NCBI GenBank assembly: GCA_963840425.1
Contig: CAWIYZ010000034.1
Span: 372,001-436,000, forward strand
Direction: 5' to 3'
Source: CADEFX01 sp963840425
GTDB lineage: Bacteria > Pseudomonadota > Alphaproteobacteria > Rhizobiales > Hyphomicrobiaceae
DNA: 64,000 nucleotides
Shown: positions 19,157 to 26,864 of the stretch, in pieces
How the letters are laid out: each line of letters opens with the position of its first letter
How positions within the stretch are numbered: position 1 is the first letter of the stretch
The notes under the pieces: model-generated
Told to the model about the DNA's origin: nothing
Databases searched by the model: none
The model's input: the letters and a program-made list of their open reading frames with translations, nothing else
Translations under genes and position numbers: made by a program

Positions 19157-19222
19157 CGCCGGCTCTCGGCAGCAACCGGAGCAGGATCGTTTCACATGAG
19201 GCGATCGCGCTCTCGAGGCACG

Positions 19223-19390
19223 CTAGTGTGATGATCGAGAAGTCCGCACCATCGCTCTGGGGCTGGGTTGGCGAGCGGACTTCTCGATCTAAATCACACT
19301 AGAATACTGGTTTAGCTAGTGTCCTTCAGATCGCGAAATTCGTTCCGAGCCCGCCGCACAATGAGACGAATTTCGCGATCAGGACACTAG
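19223..19390 (+). repeat. CTAG-bounded paired palindrome, copy 1
   Basis: Two palindromes in tandem. 19223-19302 runs from CTAGTGTGATGATCGAGAAG to CTTCTCGATC...ATCACACTAG. 19316-19390 runs from CTAGTGTCC to GGACACTAG with an inner GATCGCGAAATTCGT arm. A 13-nt spacer AATACTGGTTTAG separates them. The same pair, inverted, is at 50510-50673, and a decayed copy is near 34478. A deleted relative of the AGAGCAGGATCG family lies just upstream at about 19176-19219. Confidence 0.88.
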
Positions 19391-19442
19391 AGCGGGTTGC
19401 CGAGGCGGGGATAACTCTGCGGTCAATATTCCCCAGACAACA

Positions 19443-20033
19443 TTAACGGATGGCCGGGTCGGCGAAGCACTTGCGCATCGACTCGCAGCGATGCGAGCCC
19501 GAGAAGTGCATGCTGTCGCCCTTGGCCGGACTGATGAACCTGCAAATCTCCTCGACACCATCGGCATTGAGCCAGCCCTGCCGGCGCCCGCGCTGGACGG
19601 CGAAGCAATCGGCAGTCTCCTCATCGGGGCCGCGGAACTGGTGTCCGCACTCGTGCGCGAAGATCCAGAGCTTCACGACCGTGGCCACCTTCGAGATGAG
19701 CTTCGGATTGAGGATGAGAAAGCCCGGATAGGCGGCGCCGTAGTCGTCGAGCTGGCTGTCGAGGACCGTGGGCCGCTGTCCGCACGTCATTTTATGCCCG
19801 TCAAGCTTCAGCTCCCCTGACTTCAGGATCTTGGCCTCGCCGCCGACGTGCGCGGCATACTCCTCCGGCGTCGGCCCGGCGGTTGCCGCAATCGAGCCGA
19901 GCAGCAGAATCGTCATGAGCACGGCCGACGCTTTGACCAGCGCAGGCCTACGTTTCGTCTCGCGTCTCAAGCCGCATCCCTCTGTCCGCCCCCCGGCCGA
20001 CAGCTTATCACCATCGCCCGAAGCCTTGCGCAC
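19443..20033 (-). CDS. Secreted HExxH protein, putative metallopeptidase, paralog 1
   Basis: A 196-residue product from a GTG start (shorter starts such as ATG 19916 are possible). A hydrophobic segment (VLMTILLLGSIAATAG) suggests export. The mature part has the zinc motif HECGH (an HExxH) in WIFAHECGHQFRG, followed by EETADCFAVQRG and IC...HRC...KCF. Six cysteines match those of the gene at 56479-57426, implying three disulfides in a shared fold. The glutamate or aspartate of the ADC segment could be a third metal ligand. Family not recognised by name; peptidase activity is inferred from the motif only. Confidence 0.72.
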   Translation of the reverse strand: MRKASGDGDKLSAGGRTEGCGLRRETKRRPALVKASAVLMTILLLGSIAATAGPTPEEYAAHVGGEAKILKSGELKLDGHKMTCGQRPTVLDSQLDDYGAAYPGFLILNPKLISKVATVVKLWIFAHECGHQFRGPDEETADCFAVQRGRRQGWLNADGVEEICRFISPAKGDSMHFSGSHRCESMRKCFADPAIR

Positions 20034-20105
20034 CGCAATGTAGCAACTCAGGCCTGTGACCGAAAGTCGTGGGAAGAGGCAGTGCGGTCACAACGGGGTC
20101 GCGCC

Positions 20106-20510
20106 TCAACCACCGGCCTCGGCCTCTATGGCTTCCATATCGGCATCCGACAACCCGAAATGGTGGCCGATTTCGTGCACCAGCACGTGTGTGACGAGCG
20201 CGCCCAGCGTCTCGTCGCCCTCCGCCCAAAAATCGAGGATCGCCGCACGGTAGAGGAACACCATGTCGGGTTGTGCCGAGGGGTCCATGACGCTTTTGCG
20301 ATCCAGGCTCACGCCCTGATACAGCCCCATGAGATCGAACGGGCTCTCTATCTCGAGGTCCTTCAGCACGTCATCGGGCGCGAAATCCTCGATGCGGATG
20401 ACGACGCCCTGGCACATACCGCGGAACTCCTGCGGCAGGCGTTCCCAAGCCGCTGCCGCAAGCTGCTCGAACTCCGCCAGGCTCGGCGCTTTGACCCCAT
20501 GCCAGTCCAT
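20106..20510 (-). CDS. Metallopeptidase-like zincin of the DUF1025 type
   Basis: Small cytoplasmic zincin-like protein. Near its C-terminus it has VLVHEIGHHFGLSDADM, an HExxHxxGxxD pattern that supplies zinc ligands and the catalytic glutamate. Before it come PFDLMGLYQGVSLDRKS and PDMVFLYRAAILDFW, conserved in this family. The start at 20510 (MDWHGVKAPSLAEFE) is preferred; 20525 and 20537 are in frame. The natural substrate is not known to me. It lies in the same direction as and just downstream of an ACT-like gene. Confidence 0.82.
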   Translation of the reverse strand: MDWHGVKAPSLAEFEQLAAAAWERLPQEFRGMCQGVVIRIEDFAPDDVLKDLEIESPFDLMGLYQGVSLDRKSVMDPSAQPDMVFLYRAAILDFWAEGDETLGALVTHVLVHEIGHHFGLSDADMEAIEAEAGG

Positions 20511-20595
20511 GCCAAGCCCGCCCATCTCCACTGCCATCTCGCAGAACGAGATAAGAGCTTCGCGGCGGTCTGGCCAGGGAGAGCAGCGCTTCTCG

Positions 20596-20904
20596 TCAGA
20601 CCGAACGCTCGACCACCGCGATGACCTGATGCACGCCGACGATCCGGCGCAGCGCATTTTCGACCAGCTCTGCCGTGCGCGGGCTGACGCCGCCGAGACG
20701 CAGGTCGACGGACAACTGCGAGCCATCGCCCGCTTCGCGCGAGGCATGCACGCGCGTTGGCACCTCGCCGAGCTTGGCGACGGGCTCCACGAGACGCGAC
20801 AGGAAACCCGGATCGGACGGCCCGACCACCAGGTATCGAGCGTTTACAGACGATGCGCCGCGCGCATCGCAAGCAGCAGGTGTGGAGGGAGTGTGAGCAG
20901 ACAT
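20596..20904 (-). CDS. Small ACT-domain-like protein
   Basis: A 102-residue product whose C-terminal 80 residues look like one ACT-type regulatory fold: RYLVVGPSDPGFLSRLVEPVAKLGEVPTR as first strand and helix, then SVDLRLGGVSPRTAELVENALRR and a last strand VHQVIAVVER. ACT domains bind amino acids and regulate enzymes such as acetolactate synthase. No catalytic partner is nearby, so the ligand is unknown. The start at 20904 is an ATG. Assignment rests on pattern, not on a clear family match. Confidence 0.55.
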   Translation of the reverse strand: MSAHTPSTPAACDARGASSVNARYLVVGPSDPGFLSRLVEPVAKLGEVPTRVHASREAGDGSQLSVDLRLGGVSPRTAELVENALRRIVGVHQVIAVVERSV

Positions 20905-21095
20905 GAACTGAATATCCTCGGCAACGGTCGATCGCGAAATAGCAGGAATAACCCGGAGCCCTTCAGGCTGCCGGGGCGCTAATTCGAAGGACGATCGATG
21001 TGCGAAGGCTGTCGCTCATGCGTTGTACTCAACCACAAGATGGTAAAGTTTTCAACAATATGCGGTGCGGCAAATTCAGGCACAGTCGGCTTCGA

Positions 21096-21172
21096 TCACC
21101 CTCCCCCTTTTTTGGGGGGAGGGTCTGAGGGTGGGGAGACACAAGCGTTTGAGCTTGCCATCTCTCCCCATC
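21096..21172 (+). repeat. CCCTCCCC-type hairpin repeat
   Basis: The arms CACCCTCCCCC and GGGGGGAGGG pair, followed by GGGTGGGGAGA pairing with TCTCCCCATCC about 35 bp later. This repeat type also occurs at 39322, 43953, 48162 and 49123. It lies in the roughly 290 bp gap before the MBL-hydrolase stop; nothing else is seen there. Confidence 0.8.
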
Positions 21173-21197
21173 CGATTGCGTGGCTTGCGCGGACTGC

Positions 21198-22208
21198 TCA
21201 GGTCTTCATGTCGAGGACCATCTGCATGGAGGCGGGGAAGTAGCGGAAGCCGTCTCCCTGCTTGGCGACATGGCCATGGCCCGGCCATGGGAAGTGATAG
21301 GCGACGAGCGGGATTTTCTGCGACGCCAGCATGTCCAGGATGCGCACGCGCGAATTGGCTGACTGCTTGGGATCGGTGTCGTAGGCGAACTCGAAGCGAG
21401 GCTTTTCAACCAGCAGGATCTGGTGGTGGGTCAGGTCGCCGATCGCGGCCAGCGACTTGCCGTTGGAAGTGATCATGAAGATCGTGTGGCCGACGGTGTG
21501 GCCCGGCGTGGCGATCGCCTGGATGCCGGGCAGGAACTCCTGGCCGTCTTTGACGAACACGATCCTGTCGCGCACCGGCAGCAGGTTCTTGCGCGCGCCC
21601 TCCACGAATGGCTTCATGAAGGCGGGATCTTTCATCTCCAGCTTCTTCTCATCCGTCCAGAAGTCGAAGTCGGCTTGGCTGATGTAAATCTGCGCGTTCG
21701 GGAAGTTCGGCTTGCCATCGTCGCCCATGATGCCCCAGACGTGGTCGCAATGGGCATGCGTGGCGAGCACACCGTCGATGTCCTTGGGGTCGATGCCGGC
21801 TGCCTTGAGACTGGCCATCATCTTGCCCGTGGTGGGACCGAACATCGTCGATGAGCCCATGCCCGTATCCACCAGCAGCAGCTTGTCGCCGGTGTTCACC
21901 ACGAGGATGTTCTGCTCGAGTACGGCGTTGGTCGGCGACAGGAAGTTGTCGGTCAGGAGCTTGCTGATCTCTTCCTTGCTGGCGCCCAGAAACGCGCCCG
22001 ACGGATCGCCGAGCGGAATGGGGCCGTCGGATATCACGGTCGCCTGCATGCTGCCGTGGTTGAAGCGATAGAAATAGGGCACCTGCTCCTTGCTGAGCGG
22101 CGCCTTGGCCGCAGCCGGTTGCAGATCAAGGCCGGTGAGTGTGCTGGCTCCAGCCGCAGCAGCGGCACCCAGCAGCGCCTGACGGCGCGTGAGGTTCATT
22201 TCCGTCAT
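21198..22208 (-). CDS. Exported metallo-beta-lactamase-fold hydrolase
   Basis: A 336-residue MBL-fold enzyme with a twin-arginine-like signal (LTRRQALLGAAAAAGAS), so it probably acts in the periplasm after folding. The metal site reads THAHCDHVWG near residue 150, with a later histidine in ATPGHTVGHTIF and an aspartate in AIGDLTHHQ. The start at 22208 follows GGAGGTAACGTC, a clear ribosome site, and excludes the open frame upstream. MBL enzymes of this group hydrolyse lactones or other esters; the substrate is not predictable here. It lies directly downstream of hisA. Confidence 0.88.
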   Translation of the reverse strand: MTEMNLTRRQALLGAAAAAGASTLTGLDLQPAAAKAPLSKEQVPYFYRFNHGSMQATVISDGPIPLGDPSGAFLGASKEEISKLLTDNFLSPTNAVLEQNILVVNTGDKLLLVDTGMGSSTMFGPTTGKMMASLKAAGIDPKDIDGVLATHAHCDHVWGIMGDDGKPNFPNAQIYISQADFDFWTDEKKLEMKDPAFMKPFVEGARKNLLPVRDRIVFVKDGQEFLPGIQAIATPGHTVGHTIFMITSNGKSLAAIGDLTHHQILLVEKPRFEFAYDTDPKQSANSRVRILDMLASQKIPLVAYHFPWPGHGHVAKQGDGFRYFPASMQMVLDMKT

Positions 22209-22329
22209 GACGTTACCTCCACTTGTGATCCCGCACGCATCGTTAAGCGGCGAGCGGAACAATCCTTCCGCCCACACTGGGGCGGGACAATGGAGGATGT
22301 GTGCATTCTCGAGGTCGTCCGCAACAATC

Positions 22330-23073
22330 TCAGCAGGCTCGGGGGCCCGCGTTCTGGATCAGGCCGAGTGCGGCTGCAGCATCGAGCCGGCCGTCATAGA
22401 GCGCACGGCCGGTGATGGCGCCTTCCAGCATCGCGTATTGCGGTTGCAGCAAAGCTTCGACATCTGCCAGGGAGGCCAGCCCGCCTGACGCGATGACCGG
22501 AATGCGCGTGGCGCAGGCCAGCGCGGCCGTCGCCTCCAGATTGAGGCCCTTGAGAATGCCATCACGCTCGATGTCGGTGTAGATGATGGCGGCGACACCG
22601 GCGTCCTCGAAGCGCTGGGCGAGCTCGACGGCGGTCAGCTCGGAGCTTGCCGCCCAGCCTTCGACGGCGACCTTGCCGGCCTTGGCATCAATGCCGACAG
22701 CGATGCGGCCCGGATGCGTCTTGCAGGCAGTACGGACAAACATGGGATCGCGGACCGCGGCCGTGCCCAGGATCACCCGCCGCACGCCTTTGGCCAACCA
22801 CATATCGACGGTGGCCATGTCGCGGATGCCGCCGCCGAGCTGGGCCGGAATGCCGATGCTGCGCAGAATGCTTTCAACGGCAGCGGCGTTGACTGGCCGG
22901 CCGGCGAACGCGCCGTTGAGATCGACGATGTGCAGGTAGCGGAAGCCCTGTGACTCAAAGGTGCGTGCCTGGGCGGCCGGATCGGCATTGAAGACGGTGG
23001 CCTGATCCATGTCGCCCAGCTTCAGGCGCACACATTGGCCGTCTTTCAGGTCGATGGCCGGGAACAGGATCAC
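22330..23073 (-). CDS. hisA: HisA, phosphoribosylformimino-AICAR-phosphate isomerase
   Basis: TIM-barrel isomerase of histidine synthesis (ProFAR to PRFAR). Typical features are VILFPAIDLKDGQCVRL at the N-terminus with the catalytic aspartate, VDLNGAFAG, QLGGGIRD, the second catalytic aspartate in YTDIERDG, and PVIASGGLASLADV. The GTG at 23073 is the likely start; the ORF extends 16 codons further up without homology. Length 247 residues fits. hisF and hisE, which usually follow hisA in related genomes, are not next to it; an MBL hydrolase is. Confidence 0.96.
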   Translation of the reverse strand: MILFPAIDLKDGQCVRLKLGDMDQATVFNADPAAQARTFESQGFRYLHIVDLNGAFAGRPVNAAAVESILRSIGIPAQLGGGIRDMATVDMWLAKGVRRVILGTAAVRDPMFVRTACKTHPGRIAVGIDAKAGKVAVEGWAASSELTAVELAQRFEDAGVAAIIYTDIERDGILKGLNLEATAALACATRIPVIASGGLASLADVEALLQPQYAMLEGAITGRALYDGRLDAAAALGLIQNAGPRAC

Positions 23074-23186
23074 GTGACTTGAATTCCGTATGGCGCAGAC
23101 GGCTTGTGCAACACGGCGCAAGCCATCAGATTGCTCTAATGCGGTGGCATCAATGCCGCCATCGGTAAACCAGGGTCAAGTGTTCC

Positions 23187-23495
23187 GTGCTCGCGTTAGA
23201 TCATTCAGAGTCGGTTGTGTTCGGTGTCGGGCGGCGTGCGCTGACCGAGGCCGACGCCGTCGAGATCTGGATCGCGCGGTGGCTCCGCATCCGGCGCAAG
23301 GACCTGGTGGCACGCTACGGCTGCGACTCGCGCCGGCTCTATGAGATCTGGTGGGGTGATCGCTTCCCGGCCAGCCGCGAGAAGGCGATGCAACTCTTCG
23401 AGCAGCGCTATCCGGGCCTCATTGACCGGACGCATTTTGGCTATCGCCGCATTCCACGGAAAGTGGCCGGCGGCGAGCAGCTGGCACTGCTCTAG
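23187..23495 (+). CDS. Small helical protein with a possible helix-turn-helix
   Basis: A 102-residue product from a GTG start. The middle part IRRKDLVARYGCDSRRLYEIWWG reads like a helix-turn-helix (a helix, a tight turn at GCDS, then a second helix rich in R, L and Y), followed by FPASREKAMQLFEQRYPGL. No signal peptide or membrane segment. Codon use is like the neighbours. It ends 9 bp before the first SOS box that precedes the next gene. Not recognised; DNA binding is a guess from the pattern. Confidence 0.58.
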   Translation: MLALDHSESVVFGVGRRALTEADAVEIWIARWLRIRRKDLVARYGCDSRRLYEIWWGDRFPASREKAMQLFEQRYPGLIDRTHFGYRRIPRKVAGGEQLALL

Positions 23496-23504
23496 CTCTT
23501 CTCA

Positions 23505-23519
23505 GAACAAATTCGGAAC
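23505..23519 (+). promoter_or_regulatory. LexA (SOS) box 1
   Basis: GAAC-AAATTCG-GAAC is an exact reverse-strand match to the alphaproteobacterial LexA motif GTTC-N7-GTTC. It lies 118 bp before the start of the Cas2-fold gene. A TTGACT at 23521-23526, just after it, could be a -35 hexamer. Confidence 0.6.
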
Positions 23520-23551
23520 ATTGACTCGACGGCGCAAGAGAATCGCGGCAT

Positions 23552-23566
23552 GTTCTGTCTATGTTC
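23552..23566 (+). promoter_or_regulatory. LexA (SOS) box 2
   Basis: GTTC-TGTCTAT-GTTC exactly matches the alphaproteobacterial LexA motif GTTC-N7-GTTC. It is 71 bp before the start at 23638. Two exact matches 47 bp apart flanking a TTGACT make SOS control of the gene downstream likely. Confidence 0.65.
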
Positions 23567-23637
23567 CGCCGCTGATTTGCGTCTCTCAAGATGGCGGACA
23601 GTCCCATCAACCTCGCTGCCCACGAGAGAGAAATCCC

Positions 23638-24012
23638 ATGCGCACCTTCCTCGTCTCTTACGATCTTGCCGCCGTCGCCAGCGCGCCTGCCATCGTCGAA
23701 GAAATCATGCAGCTCGGCCAGGCCTGGGCGCGCCCGCTCGACAATGTCTGGTACCTGCGCGCCGAGCAGACCCCGGCGGAGATCGAGGCGTCCCTGTCGC
23801 GGCATCTGCGCGGCGAGGACGGGCTTGTGATCCAGGAGGCGCGGGGCGCCGTGACCATGCTCAACACGGGTCTGCGCTGGTTCCGCCCGCGGCAACGCCA
23901 GGACGAAGAGGTGGCAGTTTCCAACGTCGTGCCGTTTCCGGCGCATGCGGCGGCAAGCGCTGAGATCGAAGAGGGGCAGGAGGAGCTGCCGCTCCTCAGG
24001 GCCGCGAGCTAG
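23638..24012 (+). CDS. Cas2/SinR-like ferredoxin-fold protein, probably SOS-induced
   Basis: A 124-residue product. The N-terminal MRTFLVSYDLAAV, the helix VEEIMQLGQAWARPLDNVWYL and the strand LVIQEARGAVTML resemble the small SinR/Cas2/VapD-like proteins with one ferredoxin-like fold, some of which are nucleases. The aspartate of SYDL is where Cas2 nucleases place a key acidic residue. No CRISPR array or other cas gene is in the window, so this is not a CRISPR locus. Two LexA boxes precede it. The C-terminal 35 residues are acidic and low in complexity. The TAG stop adjoins a palindromic element. Function not established. Confidence 0.6.
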   Translation: MRTFLVSYDLAAVASAPAIVEEIMQLGQAWARPLDNVWYLRAEQTPAEIEASLSRHLRGEDGLVIQEARGAVTMLNTGLRWFRPRQRQDEEVAVSNVVPFPAHAAASAEIEEGQEELPLLRAAS

Positions 24013-24018
24013 CCGAGA

Positions 24019-24268
24019 GCCTTTCCGATTTTGACTGAATCGCCTTTGCACCAATAACCCTCAATTCTGCGTCCCCGGCCAATCGCGCCCACCGCGCGGA
24101 GTGCGGCTCCGCCGCGACGGCGCGAATGAGCCGGGGCCTTTCCCGCTGGTGAGCACACGGGCGAGTGCAGCGAACCAGCCGTGGCGTGTGAAGATTCCGG
24201 ATAGCGCACTTGGAAAGTGCGCTTCCGGGAACGCAGTGGAGAGATGGTTCTACCTCAATCGGAAAGGC
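24019..24268 (+). repeat. Large palindromic element with inverted ends, copy 2
   Basis: A 250 bp element bounded by perfect 12-bp inverted repeats, GCCTTTCCGATT at 24019-24030 and AATCGGAAAGGC at 24257-24268. Inside are two hairpins: one closed by CGTCCCCGGCC and GAGCCGGGGCC, the other closed by TTCCGGAT and TTCCGGGAACGCAG with inner stem GCGCACTT-GG-AAAGTGCGC. It carries no gene and lies immediately upstream of the IS110-family element. Confidence 0.85.
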
Positions 24269-24535
24269 ACCAGCACGCGCTTACCCCTCACCCGGAAACG
24301 CTGGTGTGTTCCCGCACATGCGAAAGGTTGCATCTTGTGCACGGCTGGGTTTGGCGGGTCTCGTTTCAGCGACGACTCGCGGACCATGGGCTGGCTGGGA
24401 CGGATGGCCGTCCGTCCCAGCCGGTGGTGCACGGTCGCGTGAAGGTCGACCCTTGCGGTTGCCCGGGATCTGGACCCACACCGCCGCGTCCTGCCATCCG
24501 AACGGTAGTGAGACCTGTGACGGTCGTATGCAATC
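24269..24535 (+). ncRNA. Structured leader of IS110-family element, candidate bridge RNA
   Basis: IS110-family elements of the IS110 group encode a bridge RNA in the non-coding left end, upstream of the recombinase gene. This 267 bp stretch is in that place, has no gene, and contains a strong stem-loop at 24391-24424: GGCTGGGACGGA pairs perfectly with TCCGTCCCAGCC around a 6-nt loop, with extra outer pairing ACCA/TGGT. Two GTGCACGG copies at about 24336 and 24427 could pair with each other. The RNA ends, and which loops would read donor and target, cannot be set from one copy. Confidence 0.4.
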
Positions 24536-25546
24536 ATGGATGCTCGAATGACGATCGATAGCCTCGCCGCGATTCCCCTCCGCTTCAAGCATGTGATCGC
24601 GTTCGAGGTATCGAAGGCCGAACTTGTTGTGCAAAGCTTTCCCGACGGGAGGCCGTTGCGTATCGCCAACCGGCGCGCCGCCATCGCCAAGGCCATCCGG
24701 CGGGAGCGTACCCGCAATGGCAAGCTCGGGCTCGGGCCGCTGCTCGTCGTCTGCGAGGCGACCGGCAGCTATGGCAGGCAGATCGTCGAGGTCGCGCACC
24801 AGCTCGGTGTCGCCATGCACCGCGCCCACGGCTCGCGCGTGCGTGCCTTCGCCCGCTTCAAAGGGCAACTCGCCAAGTCCGATGCCATCGATGTCGGCAT
24901 GGTCGGCGCCTACGCTCTGGCGAGCGAGGGCTTGGCCCTGCATGTGCCCGATCGCGCCGAGCAGAAGCGGCTCAGGGCCTTGATCGATCGGCGCAGCCAG
25001 GTATGCGACCTGATCGAAGCCGAGCGTTGCCGGCTCGAGCATGTCGAAGAGAAGGACATCGAGCGGATGATTGCCGCGCATATCCGGACCCTCGAGATGC
25101 AGAAGCGCCGAATCGAGGCATCGCTCGACGAGCTTGCCGAAAGCGATGCGACGTTCGCCAAGGCCTGCCGGCTGATGCGCTCGGTCAAAGGCGTCGGCAC
25201 GATGACGCCGCTCGCCTTGCTCGCCTACCTGCCCGAGATCGGCGCCGTCTCGCGCGAGACCATCGCCGCCCTCGCCGGCCTGGCGCCGTTCGATCGCGAC
25301 AGCGGCACGAGTACGGGGCGACGCCACGTCGCCGCCGGACGCGCACCGGCCCGCCAGGCCCTCTACATGCCCGCGACCGTCGCCATCCGCCACAACGCCC
25401 ATCTGAAGGCCCTGTTCGATCGCCTGATCGCCAGAGGCAGACCCTTCAAGGCGGCGATCACCGCCGTCATGCGCAAGCTGCTCGTCATCCTCAATGCCGT
25501 CGTCGCCAGCGGTCGACCCTGCCACATGGCGGGCGCCGCCCGTTGA
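24536..25546 (+). mobile_element. IS110-family DEDD recombinase
   Basis: A 336-residue transposase of the IS110 family. The N-terminal RuvC-like domain has the expected spacing of acidic residues: E24 (FEVSK), E74 (VVCEATGS), D116 and D119 (KSDAID). The usual first residue is Asp, so E24 is a substitution. The C-terminal Transposase_20 domain reads SVKGVGTMTPLALLAYLPEIG, then AALAGLAPFDRDSGTSTGRR with the candidate nucleophile serine, then MRKLLVILNAVV. Start at 24536 or 24548. It lies between hisH and hisA and is flanked on both sides by copies of the same palindromic hairpin. Element ends are not defined, as this family lacks long inverted repeats. Confidence 0.93.
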
Positions 25547-25593
25547 AACCATCCAGTCATGCCGGAAACCGCCTTGACAAAACAGACGGTAGA

Positions 25594-25652
25594 TCCCGGA
25601 TAAGCCGCGCTGCGTGCCTCCGGCACGATGCGCGCTTTCCGGGAACGCAGAA
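25594..25652 (+). repeat. Single hairpin of the large palindromic element
   Basis: GATCCCGGAT ... TTCCGGGAACGCAG with inner stem GTGCC-TCC-GGCAC. This is the second hairpin of the large element alone, 48 bp after the IS110 recombinase. It matches the hairpin upstream of the recombinase in its outer arms but not in its inner stem. Confidence 0.75.
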
Positions 25653-25660
25653 GAAGTTTC

Positions 25661-26314
25661 TCAGGGCCGCCAGTTGAGGAAGTTGGCGATGAGTGCCAAG
25701 CCGAGCGTCTGACTCTTCTCGGGGTGGAATTGCGTGCCGGCCATGTTGTCCCGCGCCACCATGGCCGTTACCGCTCCGCCGTAGTCCGTATCCGCCACCA
25801 TTGTCGCCGGATCGGAGGCGACGAGCTGGTAGGAGTGGACGAAGTAGGCGTGCAGGCCATCCGGCCCCGTTTTGATGCCATTCAGTAAGGGATGCTCGCG
25901 CTGCACACGCAGCGTGTTCCAACCCATGTGCGGGATCTTGAGCGATGCGTCCTTCGGCTCGATGGCGCGCACCTCGCCGCCGATCCAGCCCAGCCCTTCG
26001 ACGGTCTCGTACTCGAGACCGCGATCAGCCATGAGCTGAGCGCCGACACAGATGCCGAGAAACGGCGTAGCCCGTGCCCGCACGGCTGCCTCCAGCGCCT
26101 CGCGCATGCCCGGCACGGCGTCGAGACCGCGTTTGCAATCGGCAAAGGCGCCGACGCCCGGCAGCACGACACGGTCAGCGCGCTGCACATCCTCGGCCTT
26201 GCTCGTGACGGCAATGTGCGCATCGGCATTGCTTTCGCGCGCCGCACGCTCGAACGCCTTGGCGGCGGAATGCAGATTACCCGAGCCGTAATCGATGATG
26301 ACGACGCGTTGCAT
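25661..26314 (-). CDS. hisH: HisH, glutaminase subunit of imidazole glycerol phosphate synthase
   Basis: Class I glutamine amidotransferase that feeds ammonia to HisF in histidine synthesis. The 217-residue product starts MQRVVIIDYGSGNLHS at 26314. The catalytic cysteine is in FLGICVGAQLM, and the His/Glu pair in GTQFHPEKSQTLG. Also present are VLPGVGAFADC and PHMGWNTL. The ORF extends upstream without homology. It follows the DUF2628 gene closely on the same strand. Its partner hisF is not in the window. Confidence 0.96.
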   Translation of the reverse strand: MQRVVIIDYGSGNLHSAAKAFERAARESNADAHIAVTSKAEDVQRADRVVLPGVGAFADCKRGLDAVPGMREALEAAVRARATPFLGICVGAQLMADRGLEYETVEGLGWIGGEVRAIEPKDASLKIPHMGWNTLRVQREHPLLNGIKTGPDGLHAYFVHSYQLVASDPATMVADTDYGGAVTAMVARDNMAGTQFHPEKSQTLGLALIANFLNWRP

Positions 26315-26325
26315 TGTCCGCGTTC

Positions 26326-26826
26326 TCAGGTCTTCGGCGTCAATGGAAAGCGCCAGCGGCTCTGGCGCCGCTCGGCCATGCTGCTCAGTGGCAGGCTGCC
26401 GCCGTGCGGGGTCAGCGCATCGGCGCGAATGTAGGGCTCGCCCGGCAGCCAGGCCTCGAAAAACCTGCGCTCGCATTCGGCCCAGTTGCGTCCCACGACC
26501 GAGCCGATCGTGCGCCAGCCGTTGCGATCGAGCGTCCAGCGGCGAAGCGTGTCGGCCTCAAAGCCGATCAGGACGTGGACCGCCATCATCAGCAGCGATG
26601 TCAGTTGCTGTCCCGCGAGCCACATGAAGCCGAACTGAATGACGGCCATGCTGACGAGATAGCCGGCAAGAACGAGCCACATGCGGTTGGCGATGAGCCA
26701 GAACGGCGTGAACAGCGCGGCCGTCCACGTGAAGCCTTCCTTGACGAACACATGCGAGTCCGCACGGTCCAGGCGGTCGGCCGGCGGCTCCGGCGGCTCA
26801 TGCACTGTGTAAACACTCATGCCCAT
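26326..26826 (-). CDS. DUF2628-type membrane protein
   Basis: A 166-residue protein with a hydrophobic core: WTAALFTPFWLIANRMWLVL, then LVSMAVIQFGFMWLAG, then LTSLLMMAVHVLIGFEA, giving about three membrane segments, followed by a soluble tail. The pattern, with FxWxAALFTPxWLxxxRMW early on, is that of DUF2628 proteins. In related genomes it lies between hisB and hisH, as here, but no biochemical role is known. Start at 26826 (MGMSVYTV) or 26820. Confidence 0.8.
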   Translation of the reverse strand: MGMSVYTVHEPPEPPADRLDRADSHVFVKEGFTWTAALFTPFWLIANRMWLVLAGYLVSMAVIQFGFMWLAGQQLTSLLMMAVHVLIGFEADTLRRWTLDRNGWRTIGSVVGRNWAECERRFFEAWLPGEPYIRADALTPHGGSLPLSSMAERRQSRWRFPLTPKT

Positions 26827-26864
26827 GGTAGTTGCTTCTTTGATAGGCTGCGGCACGCCAGGCT

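Noticed and set aside
23505..24268. Possible CRISPR-Cas locus, because of a Cas2-like protein next to palindromic repeats
   Set aside because: The repeats are single palindromic elements, not evenly spaced direct repeats with unique spacers, and no other cas gene is present. The protein belongs with stand-alone SinR/VapD-like relatives.
24281..25552. 423-residue open frame on the minus strand across the IS110 recombinase
   Set aside because: It is the antisense shadow of a GC-rich gene; the plus-strand frame has a complete recombinase with all motifs.
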